Shown here piece by piece: positions 9,618-16,585 of a DNA stretch of 64,000 nucleotides. Position 1 is the first letter of the stretch. Every line of letters begins with the position of its first letter. The translations under genes were made by a program, and so were the position numbers. The stretch is from Hyalangium ruber (lineage in GTDB: Bacteria > Myxococcota > Myxococcia > Myxococcales > Myxococcaceae), in the NCBI RefSeq assembly GCF_034259325.1, contig NZ_JAXIVS010000008.1, positions 186,001 to 250,000 on the forward strand, in the 5' to 3' direction. The notes beneath the pieces are model-generated. The model was not told the origin of the DNA, did no database searches, and was given only the letters and a program-made list of their open reading frames with translations.

Positions 9618-9671
9618 TCCCCGCCGTCGCGGGACGAGCGAATACAACCCTTCGAGAGGGGCGCAACACTC

Positions 9672-9995
9672 ATGGCGAATACGGTCATTGGTTCGAGCAT
9701 CGTCATTGACGGAGAGATCTCCGGCGACGAGGACCTGGTCATCCAGGGCACGGTGAAGGGGAAGATCTCCCTCAAGGAGAGCCTCTACGTGGAGGGCAGC
9801 GGCGTCGTCGAGGCGGACATCGAGACGCAGAACGTGGAGATCGCCGGCCGGGTGACGGGCAACATCGTCGCCAGCGACAAGGTGGAGCTGAAGACGGACT
9901 GCCGCGTGGTGGGCGACATCAAGGCCCCGCGCATCCTCATTGCCGACGGCGCCTCGTTCAAGGGCAACGTCGACATGGACCAGAAGGAGCGGTGA
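9672..9995 (+). CDS. bacO: bactofilin BacO
   Basis: 107 residues. Nearly the whole length is bactofilin beta-helix: GEISGDEDLVIQGTVKGKISL, then VEADI, VTGNI and GDIKAPRILIADGASFKGNVDM. It is visibly paralogous to its neighbours on both sides, which suggests local duplication. It is 54 bp after bacN, and its stop is 3 bp before the bacP start codon. It is expected to co-assemble with BacN and BacP in the same scaffold. Confidence 0.9.
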   Translation: MANTVIGSSIVIDGEISGDEDLVIQGTVKGKISLKESLYVEGSGVVEADIETQNVEIAGRVTGNIVASDKVELKTDCRVVGDIKAPRILIADGASFKGNVDMDQKER

Positions 9996-9998
9996 CGC

Positions 9999-10640
9999 GT
10001 GGCCACGGCGAAGGAGCTGGCCGGCGGAGCCGGTGACAATACCGTGGTGGGCCCGTCCATCCTCATCAGCGGCAAGCTGACGGGTGACGAGGACCTGACC
10101 GTGCGCGGCCGGGTGGAGGGGGAGCTGACGCTCAGCAAGACCCTCATCGTCGAGACCACGGGCGTGGTGAAGGCGAACGTGGCGGTGCGCAACGCCATCG
10201 TGAGCGGCGTGGTGGTGGGCAACATCAACGCCACCGAGAGCGTGGAGCTGACCCGCGACGGGCGCATGGTGGGCGACATCCGCGCCCCGCGCGTCATCAT
10301 CGTGGACGGGGCGAGCTTCCGCGGCCGGGTGGACATGGGCGAGGTGGAGCCGGGCCGAGTGCCCGTCTCGCGCCCTGCGGTGACCCGTCCCACGGTGCGT
10401 CCGAGCGCCGCGCCGACGCGTCCGATGACGCCTCCCGCGCGTCCGACGACGGTGGCACGTCCCACGCCGCCGCCGCCGGCCGCCCGGCCCGCCGCCAAGC
10501 CGCTGCCGCCGCCTCCTCCCGCCGCCGCGGGTGGCGCGGGGGCCTCGGCCGCGCCGAAGACCGAGGTGAGCGCGCCCGTTCCGCCAGTGGTGGGAGCAGG
10601 CGCCAAGAAGAAGGTGGTCGTGAAGAAGAAGGCCCGCTAA
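9999..10640 (+). CDS. bacP: bactofilin BacP with proline-rich basic tail
   Basis: 213 residues, starting at GTG 9999 with AAGGAG about 9 bp upstream inside the end of bacO. The first ~115 residues are the bactofilin domain (GKLTGDEDLTVRGRVEGEL, GDIRAPRVIIVDGASFRGRVDMG). The remainder is a low-complexity tail, rich in Pro, Arg, Thr and Ala, ending in a strongly basic KKKVVVKKKAR. In M. xanthus the BacP tail is the part that docks other polarity proteins such as the small GTPase SofG. By analogy this tail is probably the interaction module that BacN and BacO lack. Confidence 0.9.
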   Translation: MATAKELAGGAGDNTVVGPSILISGKLTGDEDLTVRGRVEGELTLSKTLIVETTGVVKANVAVRNAIVSGVVVGNINATESVELTRDGRMVGDIRAPRVIIVDGASFRGRVDMGEVEPGRVPVSRPAVTRPTVRPSAAPTRPMTPPARPTTVARPTPPPPAARPAAKPLPPPPPAAAGGAGASAAPKTEVSAPVPPVVGAGAKKKVVVKKKAR

Positions 10641-10688
10641 GCGCCCGGACAAGGGAGAGGCCCACCTGTCCGCCGCGAAACGTGAACG

Positions 10689-10710
10689 CCCTCTCTCATA
10701 GGGGAGAGGG
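10689..10710 (+). terminator. hairpin between bacP and padC
   Basis: CCCTCTC (10689-10695) pairs perfectly with GAGAGGG (10704-10710) over an 8-nt loop, 48 bp after the bacP stop. There is no downstream T run, so a strong intrinsic terminator is doubtful. It could attenuate read-through into padC or stabilise the bactofilin mRNA end. The rest of 10641-10817 shows nothing else recognisable. Confidence 0.35.
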
Positions 10711-10817
10711 TGGGGTGACGGTGGTGGCCAAACCGTGTCCGGTGGCATAGAGCGAGCCACCGCCATGCCGCCACGGTGACGTGCGAGGCAGGGCGCCGGA
10801 CCGAGCCAGGGGTGCCG

Positions 10818-11690
10818 ATGGACGCCGAGAACAGGGTGGACGGAGAGGACGGGAAGCCGGGCACGCCGGAGGAATCTCCATCGGCGAACGCCCAGGGCGA
10901 GGGCGCGCCCGCGAGCCCGGAGCAGGGGGCCGCCGCGAGCGAAGGCCCTGCCGGGAACGAGGGTGGAGGGAGCGAGGGAGGCGGGGGCGAGGCAGCCGCC
11001 GAGCCCGGAGCCGCCGAGGCCGCGGTGCCCATGCTGCCCGAGAGCGTCGGGGAGGAGGCCGCGGTGGAGCCGGAGCCGCGCTCGTTCGGCCAGGTGTCGC
11101 TGGCCTTCATTCCGCTGGAGCAGGTGGACGAGGACGCCACCTTCCGGATTCGCCCGCCTGGGGAGGTTTCTCAGCTGGCGACGGACGTGGCGCGACTGGG
11201 GCAGCTCTTCCCGGTGGACGTGCGGCCGCTGGGCGAGGAGCGCTACCAGATCATCTGCGGCTTCCGGCGGCTGGCGGCGCTGCGCTTCCTGAAGCGGGAC
11301 CGGGTGCAGGCGCGTGTCCACGCGGGGCTGTCGGACGAGGACGCGCTGTTGATGGCGCTGGCGGCGGCGATTCACGCCACGCCGGTGGATCGCGAGGAGC
11401 TGGAGGCCAAGCGCGATCAGCTCGAGAGCCAGGGGCGCCTGAGCGCCGCGGCGCGCGACATGCTGGAGAAGGCGCTGGCGACGGAGGACTCGCTGGCGCC
11501 CGAGTCGATGGAGGAGGAGGTCGACGCGGACGAGCTGGCCGCGGACGCGGCGCAGCGGCTGGGCGCCCTCAACCAGGACCTGTCCCTGCTGGCAGACGTG
11601 TTCACCTCGCTGGACGAGTCGCGCCGGGCGGAGCTGCTGATGCAGCTGCGGTACTCGGCCGAGCTGGTCGCCTACCTGGAGGGCCTGTAG
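10818..11690 (+). CDS. padC: PadC-like ParB/Srx-domain protein linking bactofilins to ParA
   Basis: About 290 residues from ATG 10818 (AGGGGT 5 bp upstream); an upstream in-frame GTG at 10776 is less convincing. The first ~90 residues are acidic, Gly/Ala/Glu-rich and probably disordered. Next comes a ParB/Srx N-terminal domain: [28 protein letters not shown] and the CTP-binding-type box [13 protein letters not shown], followed by a helical region. There is no ParB helix-turn-helix or C-terminal dimer domain, so parS binding is not expected. In M. xanthus the equivalent PadC has a CTP-binding ParB-like domain, binds ParA and attaches to the BacNOP scaffold. The position directly after bacP supports this identity. 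parA and parB are not in the window. Confidence 0.75.
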   Translation: MDAENRVDGEDGKPGTPEESPSANAQGEGAPASPEQGAAASEGPAGNEGGGSEGGGGEAAAEPGAAEAAVPMLPESVGEEAAVEPEPRSFGQVSLAFIPLEQVDEDATFRIRPPGEVSQLATDVARLGQLFPVDVRPLGEERYQIICGFRRLAALRFLKRDRVQARVHAGLSDEDALLMALAAAIHATPVDREELEAKRDQLESQGRLSAAARDMLEKALATEDSLAPESMEEEVDADELAADAAQRLGALNQDLSLLADVFTSLDESRRAELLMQLRYSAELVAYLEGL

Positions 11691-12257
11691 ATGAACAGCG
11701 CGCTGGCGCGGGACAGGACCCGGCTGCTGGAGCTGCTCACCGAGCGCTCCTTCGAGCGGCGCAAGGTGGTGCTCTCCTCCGGCAAGGAGTCGGACTTCTA
11801 CATCGACTGCAAGCGCACGGCGCTGCTGGCCGAGGGGCACTTCCTCATTGGCCGGCTGCTGGTGGATGTCATCACCCGGGAGGCGCCGCTGGCGGTGGGC
11901 GTGGGCGGGCTGACGCTGGGGGCGGACCCCATCGCCTCGGCGGTGAGCCTCACCAGCTACCTGGCGGGCACGCCGCTGGAGGCCTTCATCGTCCGCAAGG
12001 AGCCCAAGGGGCACGGCACGGGCCAGTGGATCGAAGGCCTGGCGGCGCTGGGGCAGCACGCGCCGGTGGCCATCGTCGAGGACGTGGTGACGACGGGAGC
12101 TTCCACGCTCAAGGCCATCGAGCGAGCGCATGCCGAGGGCCTGAAGGTGCTCGGCGCGTTCGCGCTGGTGGACCGGCTCGAGGGCGGGCGCGAGGCGGTC
12201 GAGGCTTCTGGCCATCGGCTCTTCACGCTCTTCACCCGTAAGGACTTCATCCCGTGA
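11691..12257 (+). CDS. pyrE: orotate phosphoribosyltransferase
   Basis: 188 residues, the usual length. It catalyses orotate + PRPP to orotidine 5'-phosphate + PPi in de novo pyrimidine synthesis. Seen: the N-terminal SSGKESDFYIDCKR, where Lys and Tyr contact orotate/PRPP; the central VGVGGLTLGADPIA; the flexible loop RKEPKGHGTG; and the PRPP-binding signature VAIVEDVVTTGAST. The ATG follows the padC stop codon without a gap, and its stop overlaps the start of the next gene by 4 bp (GTGA). It therefore lies in one transcript with padC and the lipoprotein gene. Confidence 0.93.
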   Translation: MNSALARDRTRLLELLTERSFERRKVVLSSGKESDFYIDCKRTALLAEGHFLIGRLLVDVITREAPLAVGVGGLTLGADPIASAVSLTSYLAGTPLEAFIVRKEPKGHGTGQWIEGLAALGQHAPVAIVEDVVTTGASTLKAIERAHAEGLKVLGAFALVDRLEGGREAVEASGHRLFTLFTRKDFIP

Positions 12258-12883
12258 AGAAGGTGCTCCCTGTCGCGGCGCTGCTGGGCGTGCTCGCCGG
12301 CTGCACCAACACGCCTCCCACCATCGGCGATCCGGCGCCGCAGCTCACGGACCGTCGGGCCGAGAAGGTGTACCAGGACATCTTCGAGCGCTACTCGGAC
12401 CGCGGGGAGATCTACGACGGCTTCGACACGCGCCTGTTCGCGGGCGCCTCGTTCCAGACGGTGGCGTTCCGCGAGGCGCGCGTGCAGCGGCAGGCGCAGT
12501 TCCAGCTGCTGCCCAAGTCGCGCGTGGAGGAGCTGCTCGCCAAGGAGCGCGCCGAGGCGGAGCAGTTCCACGAGTTCTTCCTGGGCGTCCACGTCAACGA
12601 CTACCGCTTCGATGACTTCGACCAGAAGGACTCCATCTGGCGCGTGGTGATGCTGACGCCCTCGGTGGAGGTAGAGCCGCTGAGCATCACCCGGGTGGGC
12701 CGGGCGGACCTGAACTTGCGGGCCACGTACCCGTACCTGGGGGTGTTCTGGGTGGGCTACCGGGTGCGCTTCCCCAAGGTGCTGCCCAACGGCGCACCCG
12801 TCATCCCCGAGAGCGCCACGCACATACACCTGCGGCTGGCCTCCACGCTGGGGCACTCGGAGCTTCGGGTCCACGCGCGCTAG
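12254..12883 (+). CDS. small putative lipoprotein
   Basis: 209 residues, starting at GTG 12254, which overlaps the pyrE stop (GTGA). The N-terminus MKKVLPVAALLGVLAGCTN is a textbook lipoprotein signal with the lipobox LAGC (Cys at residue ~17). The mature part has an amphipathic helix rich in Arg, Glu and Gln (residues ~60-105) followed by a beta-rich half (VNDYRFDD, WRVVMLTPSVEVEPLS, GVFWVGYRVRFPK). I do not recognise a family, and the mature domain shows no catalytic motif. Its neighbours give no functional clue beyond co-expression with pyrE. Confidence 0.75.
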   Translation: MKKVLPVAALLGVLAGCTNTPPTIGDPAPQLTDRRAEKVYQDIFERYSDRGEIYDGFDTRLFAGASFQTVAFREARVQRQAQFQLLPKSRVEELLAKERAEAEQFHEFFLGVHVNDYRFDDFDQKDSIWRVVMLTPSVEVEPLSITRVGRADLNLRATYPYLGVFWVGYRVRFPKVLPNGAPVIPESATHIHLRLASTLGHSELRVHAR

Positions 12884-12890
12884 AGGAGGC

Positions 12891-13484
12891 TCACGTCTCC
12901 TCGGTGCGGCGGATCCACTTCTCCGTCACCTGCATCGTCGGGCCGGCCTGGAGCCGGTCCAGCAGCTCGCCCGCCGAGGCGCTCACGGCGAAGGGCTCGG
13001 CTTGGGCCGGGGGGATGAAGCCATCCTCCACGCCGCGGCGGACCATGGCCTGCAGGGGCTCGAAGTAGCCGCCCACGTTCAGCAGGCCGATGGGCTTCTG
13101 GTGCAAGCCGAGCTGGCCCCAGGTGAGGATCTCGAACAGCTCGTCGAAGGTGCCGAAGCCGCCGGGCATGGCGATGAAGGCATCCGCGCGCTTGGCCATG
13201 AGCGCCTTGCGCTCGTGCATGGAGTTGACCAGGTGCAGCTCGTGGAGGCCGGAGTGGCCGAGCTCGCGCTCCTGAAGGCTGAAGGGCAGCACGCCCACCG
13301 CCCGCCCACCACCGGCGAGGGTGGCATCCGCCAGGGCCCCCATCAGCCCAACGCTGGCCCCGCCATAGATGAGCGTGATGCGGCGGCGAGCCAGCTCCGC
13401 GCCGAGCGCCTGGGCGGCGGCGAGGAACTCGGGCCGGGCGCCGGGCCGCGAGCCGCAGAAGACGCACACTGTCTGAAGGTCCAT
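12891..13484 (-). CDS. LOG-family Rossmann-fold protein (TIGR00730; cytokinin-riboside-phosphohydrolase-like)
   Basis: 197 residues. The family signature is plain: VCVFCGSRPG at the N-terminus, YGGASVGLMGALADA, SMHERKALM, and PGGFGTFDELFEILTWGQLG, the PGGxGTxxE motif that binds the nucleotide ribose-phosphate. Characterised members hydrolyse nucleoside 5'-monophosphates to free base and ribose 5-phosphate, and some act on cytokinin precursors. The bacterial role is usually unknown. ATG 13484 lies 1 bp after the rhomboid stop codon, so the gene is translationally linked to it. A longer in-frame start at 13604 would overlap the rhomboid gene heavily and is not favoured. Confidence 0.88.
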   Translation of the reverse strand: MDLQTVCVFCGSRPGARPEFLAAAQALGAELARRRITLIYGGASVGLMGALADATLAGGGRAVGVLPFSLQERELGHSGLHELHLVNSMHERKALMAKRADAFIAMPGGFGTFDELFEILTWGQLGLHQKPIGLLNVGGYFEPLQAMVRRGVEDGFIPPAQAEPFAVSASAGELLDRLQAGPTMQVTEKWIRRTEET

Positions 13485-13485
13485 G

Positions 13486-14223
13486 TCAGAAGCCTCCCCG
13501 CCGTTCGGGGTGTGCCGCGAACATCGCCACCACGGCGGTGATGAAGAGGATGAGGGGCAGCGCCCGCTTGTAGACGGGGCCTCCCAGGCGCAGGGCAATG
13601 CCACAGGGCAGGCCGAAGAGGAAGCCGCCCAGGTGCCCTGCCCAACTGATGGAGATCGGCAGGTCCAGGATGGAGGGCAGCGCGCTGATGACGGCGATCT
13701 GCACCAGCCAGAAGCCCAGCTCCTTGCGGCCCTGGCGTGTGGCGATGGGGACCATGGCCCCCGCCCACCCGAGGATCATCCCCGAGGCGCCGACGGTGAA
13801 CTCGTTGAAGTTGAAGAAGAGGGCGAAGGCGGACGAGCCCAGACAGGTGACGACGCTCAAGCCCAGGAAGCGCCAGCTGCCGATGGCGCGCTCCAGCATG
13901 AAGCCGAGCGTGTAGACCACCGACATGTTGAAGAGCAGGTGCAGCGGCCCGCCGTGCTCGAAGGCGCAGGTGAGCATTCGCCAGTACTCGCCGCGCTGGA
14001 CGAGCGGCCCGTAGAGCGCGAGGGGGTGGCCGGCCTGAGCCAGCTCGATGGCCTCCGGATCGGACGAGACCAGGGGCAGGCCCTTGGCCAGGAAGGCCAT
14101 GGCCACGCAGCTCAGGATGATTGTCCAGCCCACCCAGGGCACGCGTTGCCGCGGACCCGGGGGAGTCTGCCCCGGCTGGGGAGGAGGGGAGGGCTCGTCG
14201 AGGATGCGGGGCTGGCGGGCCAT
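13486..14223 (-). CDS. rhomboid-family intramembrane serine protease
   Basis: 245 residues. A Pro-rich cytoplasmic N-terminus (~30 residues) is followed by about six hydrophobic segments. Family hallmarks: HGGPLHLLFNM (H-x-x-x-N type helix 2), the catalytic serine in TVGASGMILGWAGA, and the catalytic histidine in ISWAGHLGGFLFGLPCG. These make an active protease likely. It cleaves transmembrane substrates within or near the bilayer; its substrate here is unknown. It sits 6 bp downstream of nadB and 1 bp upstream of the LOG gene, in a tight three-gene operon. Confidence 0.9.
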   Translation of the reverse strand: MARQPRILDEPSPPPQPGQTPPGPRQRVPWVGWTIILSCVAMAFLAKGLPLVSSDPEAIELAQAGHPLALYGPLVQRGEYWRMLTCAFEHGGPLHLLFNMSVVYTLGFMLERAIGSWRFLGLSVVTCLGSSAFALFFNFNEFTVGASGMILGWAGAMVPIATRQGRKELGFWLVQIAVISALPSILDLPISISWAGHLGGFLFGLPCGIALRLGGPVYKRALPLILFITAVVAMFAAHPERRGGF

Positions 14224-14229
14224 CGGGCC

Positions 14230-15819
14230 TCAGAGCTCGCGCGAGACGACAGTGTCGCGCTTCCAGTGGTGGTCGTCGGTGTTGGGGTAGTCGAGGGTGA
14301 AGTGCAGGCCGCGACTCTCCTTGCGGCGGCTGGCGCAGTCGACGATGAGGTGGGCCACGTCGGCGATGTTGCGCAACTCGATGACGTCCCGGGTCACCTT
14401 GAAGCGCCAGTAGTAGTCGCGGATCTCCTCGCGCAGGAGGTCCAGCCGGCGCCGGGCTCGCATCAGCCGCTTGTCCGTGCGGACGATGCCGACGTAGTTC
14501 CACATGAGGCGGCGGATCTCGTCCCAGTTGTGGGTGACGACGACGCTCTCGTCCGAGTCCACCGCGCTGCCCGGGTCCCAGTCGGGCGGGTCCTGCGGGA
14601 GCGGAGGCAGGGCGCGTGCCTCCTCGGCGGTGGCCTGGGCGGCGCGGTGGCCGAAGACGAGCCCCTCGAGCAGCGAGTTGGAGGCCAGCCGGTTGGCGCC
14701 GTGCAGCCCGGTGTGGGCCACCTCGCCGATGGCGTAGAGGCCGGGCACGGTGGTGCGGCCCTGCAGGTCGGTCACCACGCCGCCGCACATGTAGTGGGCC
14801 GCGGGAACCACGGGGATGGGCTGCACGGCCATGTCGATGTTGAAGGCCTTGCAGGTGGCGTAGATGTTGGGGAAGCGCTCGGTGACGAAGGCGCGGCCCA
14901 GGTGCGTCATGTCCAGGTAGACGCAGTCATCGCCGGTGCGCTTGAGCTCCGCGTCGATAGCGCGGGCCACCACGTCGCGAGGGGCCAGGGCGCCCAGCGG
15001 GTGGTAGCGCTCCATGAAGGTCTGCCCACCGCGCAGGCGCAGCTTGCCGCCCTCACCGCGCAGCGCCTCGCTGATCAAGAAGCTCTTGGCCTCCGGGTGG
15101 TACAGGCAGGTGGGGTGGAACTGGTAGAACTCCATGTTGGCGATCTGCGCGCCGGCCCGGTAGGCCATGGCCACCCCGTCGCCCGTCGCCACGTCCGGGT
15201 TGGAGGTATAGAGGTACACCTTGCCCGCGCCGCCGGTGGCCAGCACCGTCACCTTGGCCAGGAACGTGTCGATGTGGCCGTGCTCGTTGAGGGCGTAGAT
15301 GCCCACGCAGCGGCTGGCTCGACCCGGCGCCTGGCGTCGGTCCAGGATGAGATCGATGGCGGCGGTGTGCTGGAAGAAGGTGATGTTCTTCTGCGCATCA
15401 CACGCGGCCAACAAGGCCCGCTGCACCTCGCGGCCCGTGATGTCGCCCGCGTGGATGATGCGCCGGGCGGAGTGGCCTCCCTCGCGCGTCAGGTCGAAGT
15501 CGCCGGTGCTGGCCCGGTTGAACTCGGCGCCGAGCGCGACGAGCTCGCGGATGCGGTCGGGCCCCTCGCGGACCGTGACCTCCACCGCATCCTGGTGGTT
15601 GAGCTCGTTGCCGGCCACCAGGGTGTCCTGGACGTGGGCCTCGAAGGTGTCGGTGGGGGCCAGCACGCTGGCGATGCCCCCCTGGGCGTACTGGGTGTTG
15701 CTCTCGTAGCGCTCACGCTTGGTGAGCACCGCGACGGAGCCATGCCGGGCCGCCTGGAGGGCGAACGAGAGACCCGCGACACCACCACCCAGGACGAGGA
15801 AGTCGAAGCGCTGCGGCAT
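14230..15819 (-). CDS. nadB: L-aspartate oxidase
   Basis: About 529 residues from ATG 15819. NadB is an FAD flavoprotein that oxidises L-aspartate to iminoaspartate, the first step of de novo NAD synthesis. Seen: the FAD-binding FLVLGGGVAGLSFALQAA, the conserved YAQGGIASV, the covalent-flavin-family HAGDITGREVQ, active-site SEALRGEGGKLR, HPTCLYHPEAK, and VIPAAHYMCGGV-like VPAAHYMCGGVVTD. The C-terminal helical domain typical of the succinate dehydrogenase/fumarate reductase flavoprotein family is complete. nadA and nadC are not nearby. It heads the nadB-rhomboid-LOG operon and diverges from the lytic transglycosylase gene. Confidence 0.95.
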   Translation of the reverse strand: MPQRFDFLVLGGGVAGLSFALQAARHGSVAVLTKRERYESNTQYAQGGIASVLAPTDTFEAHVQDTLVAGNELNHQDAVEVTVREGPDRIRELVALGAEFNRASTGDFDLTREGGHSARRIIHAGDITGREVQRALLAACDAQKNITFFQHTAAIDLILDRRQAPGRASRCVGIYALNEHGHIDTFLAKVTVLATGGAGKVYLYTSNPDVATGDGVAMAYRAGAQIANMEFYQFHPTCLYHPEAKSFLISEALRGEGGKLRLRGGQTFMERYHPLGALAPRDVVARAIDAELKRTGDDCVYLDMTHLGRAFVTERFPNIYATCKAFNIDMAVQPIPVVPAAHYMCGGVVTDLQGRTTVPGLYAIGEVAHTGLHGANRLASNSLLEGLVFGHRAAQATAEEARALPPLPQDPPDWDPGSAVDSDESVVVTHNWDEIRRLMWNYVGIVRTDKRLMRARRRLDLLREEIRDYYWRFKVTRDVIELRNIADVAHLIVDCASRRKESRGLHFTLDYPNTDDHHWKRDTVVSREL

Positions 15820-15824
15820 GGTGG

Positions 15825-15841
15825 ACAGCCTTAACGGCTGT
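15825..15841. promoter_or_regulatory. inverted repeat just upstream of nadB
   Basis: ACAGCC (15825-15830) and GGCTGT (15836-15841) form a perfect inverted repeat with a 5-bp spacer, beginning 5 bp from the nadB ATG in the 85-bp divergent region. It could be an operator or a 5'-leader hairpin that affects nadB translation. On the plus strand a weak promoter (TTGAGG at 15866, 17-bp spacer, TAAGGT at 15889) may serve the transglycosylase gene. Both are readings by eye. Confidence 0.3.
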
Positions 15842-15904
15842 AAGTGCTGGAAACAAGGCGTTTTCTTGAGGACTTTCCGGCACGGGTCTAAGGTTTGCGG
15901 GCCA

Positions 15905-16585
15905 ATGCGCCTGAGTCCCGCTCTCCTGCTTGCCTTGTTGATGCTTCCCCTGGGGGCCTTCGCCTCCGAGGGCATCTATCGCTACGTGGAGAAGGACGGG
16001 ACGATCATCTATACGAACGTGGCGCCGCCGGGCAGCAAGCGGGCCAAGAAGCTCAAGGGCACCTTCACCACCTCGCAGGCGCCCTCGGCGCCGGTGCGGG
16101 GCCGGGCGAGCGCTCCGGCGGACCTGGAGCCGCACATCACCACGGCCGCCACGCGCTACAAGATCCCCGCCAGCCTGGTGCGCGCCATCATGCAGGCGGA
16201 GAGCAACTTCAATCCCAACGCCGTGTCTCCCAAGGGGGCCTGCGGGCTGATGCAGCTGATGCCCCCGACGGCGGCGGAGATGTACGTAAAGGACATCTTC
16301 GACGAGAAGGAGAACATCGAAGGGGGCGTGCGCTACCTGCGGGTGCTCGCCAACACGTTCAACGGGGACATGGTGAAGATGATCGCCGCGTACAACGCGG
16401 GCCCCGATGCGGTGCGCAAGTACGGAGGCAACGTGCCGCCGTACGCCGAGACGCAGGAGTACGTGCGCAAGGTCCTCCAGCTCTACTACCACTACAAAGA
16501 GCGCGAGCGGCTCGCCCGGAACGAGCCCCGCGAAGCGAATGCCGATGGCGACGACGCGAGCGACGGGGCAGGAGTCGCAGAATAG
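15905..16585 (+). CDS. lytic transglycosylase (SLT family) with DUF4124 N-terminus
   Basis: About 226 residues from ATG 15905. A cleavable signal peptide (LLLALLMLPLGAFAS) is followed by a DUF4124-type segment (GIYRYVEKDGTIIYTN). Next is a soluble-lytic-transglycosylase domain: the catalytic Glu in IMQAESNFNPNAVSPKGACGLMQLMP, then AAYNAGPDAVRKYGG and the closing YVRKVL helix. Such enzymes cleave the MurNAc-GlcNAc bond of peptidoglycan with formation of 1,6-anhydroMurNAc, in the periplasm. The charged C-terminal tail carries no clear motif. The next gene begins inside its last 41 bp, suggesting coupled translation. Confidence 0.92.
   Translation: MRLSPALLLALLMLPLGAFASEGIYRYVEKDGTIIYTNVAPPGSKRAKKLKGTFTTSQAPSAPVRGRASAPADLEPHITTAATRYKIPASLVRAIMQAESNFNPNAVSPKGACGLMQLMPPTAAEMYVKDIFDEKENIEGGVRYLRVLANTFNGDMVKMIAAYNAGPDAVRKYGGNVPPYAETQEYVRKVLQLYYHYKERERLARNEPREANADGDDASDGAGVAE

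Noticed and set aside
9114-12215. 1033-codon minus-strand open frame
   Set aside because: Antisense to bacNOP, padC and pyrE; no recognisable domain.
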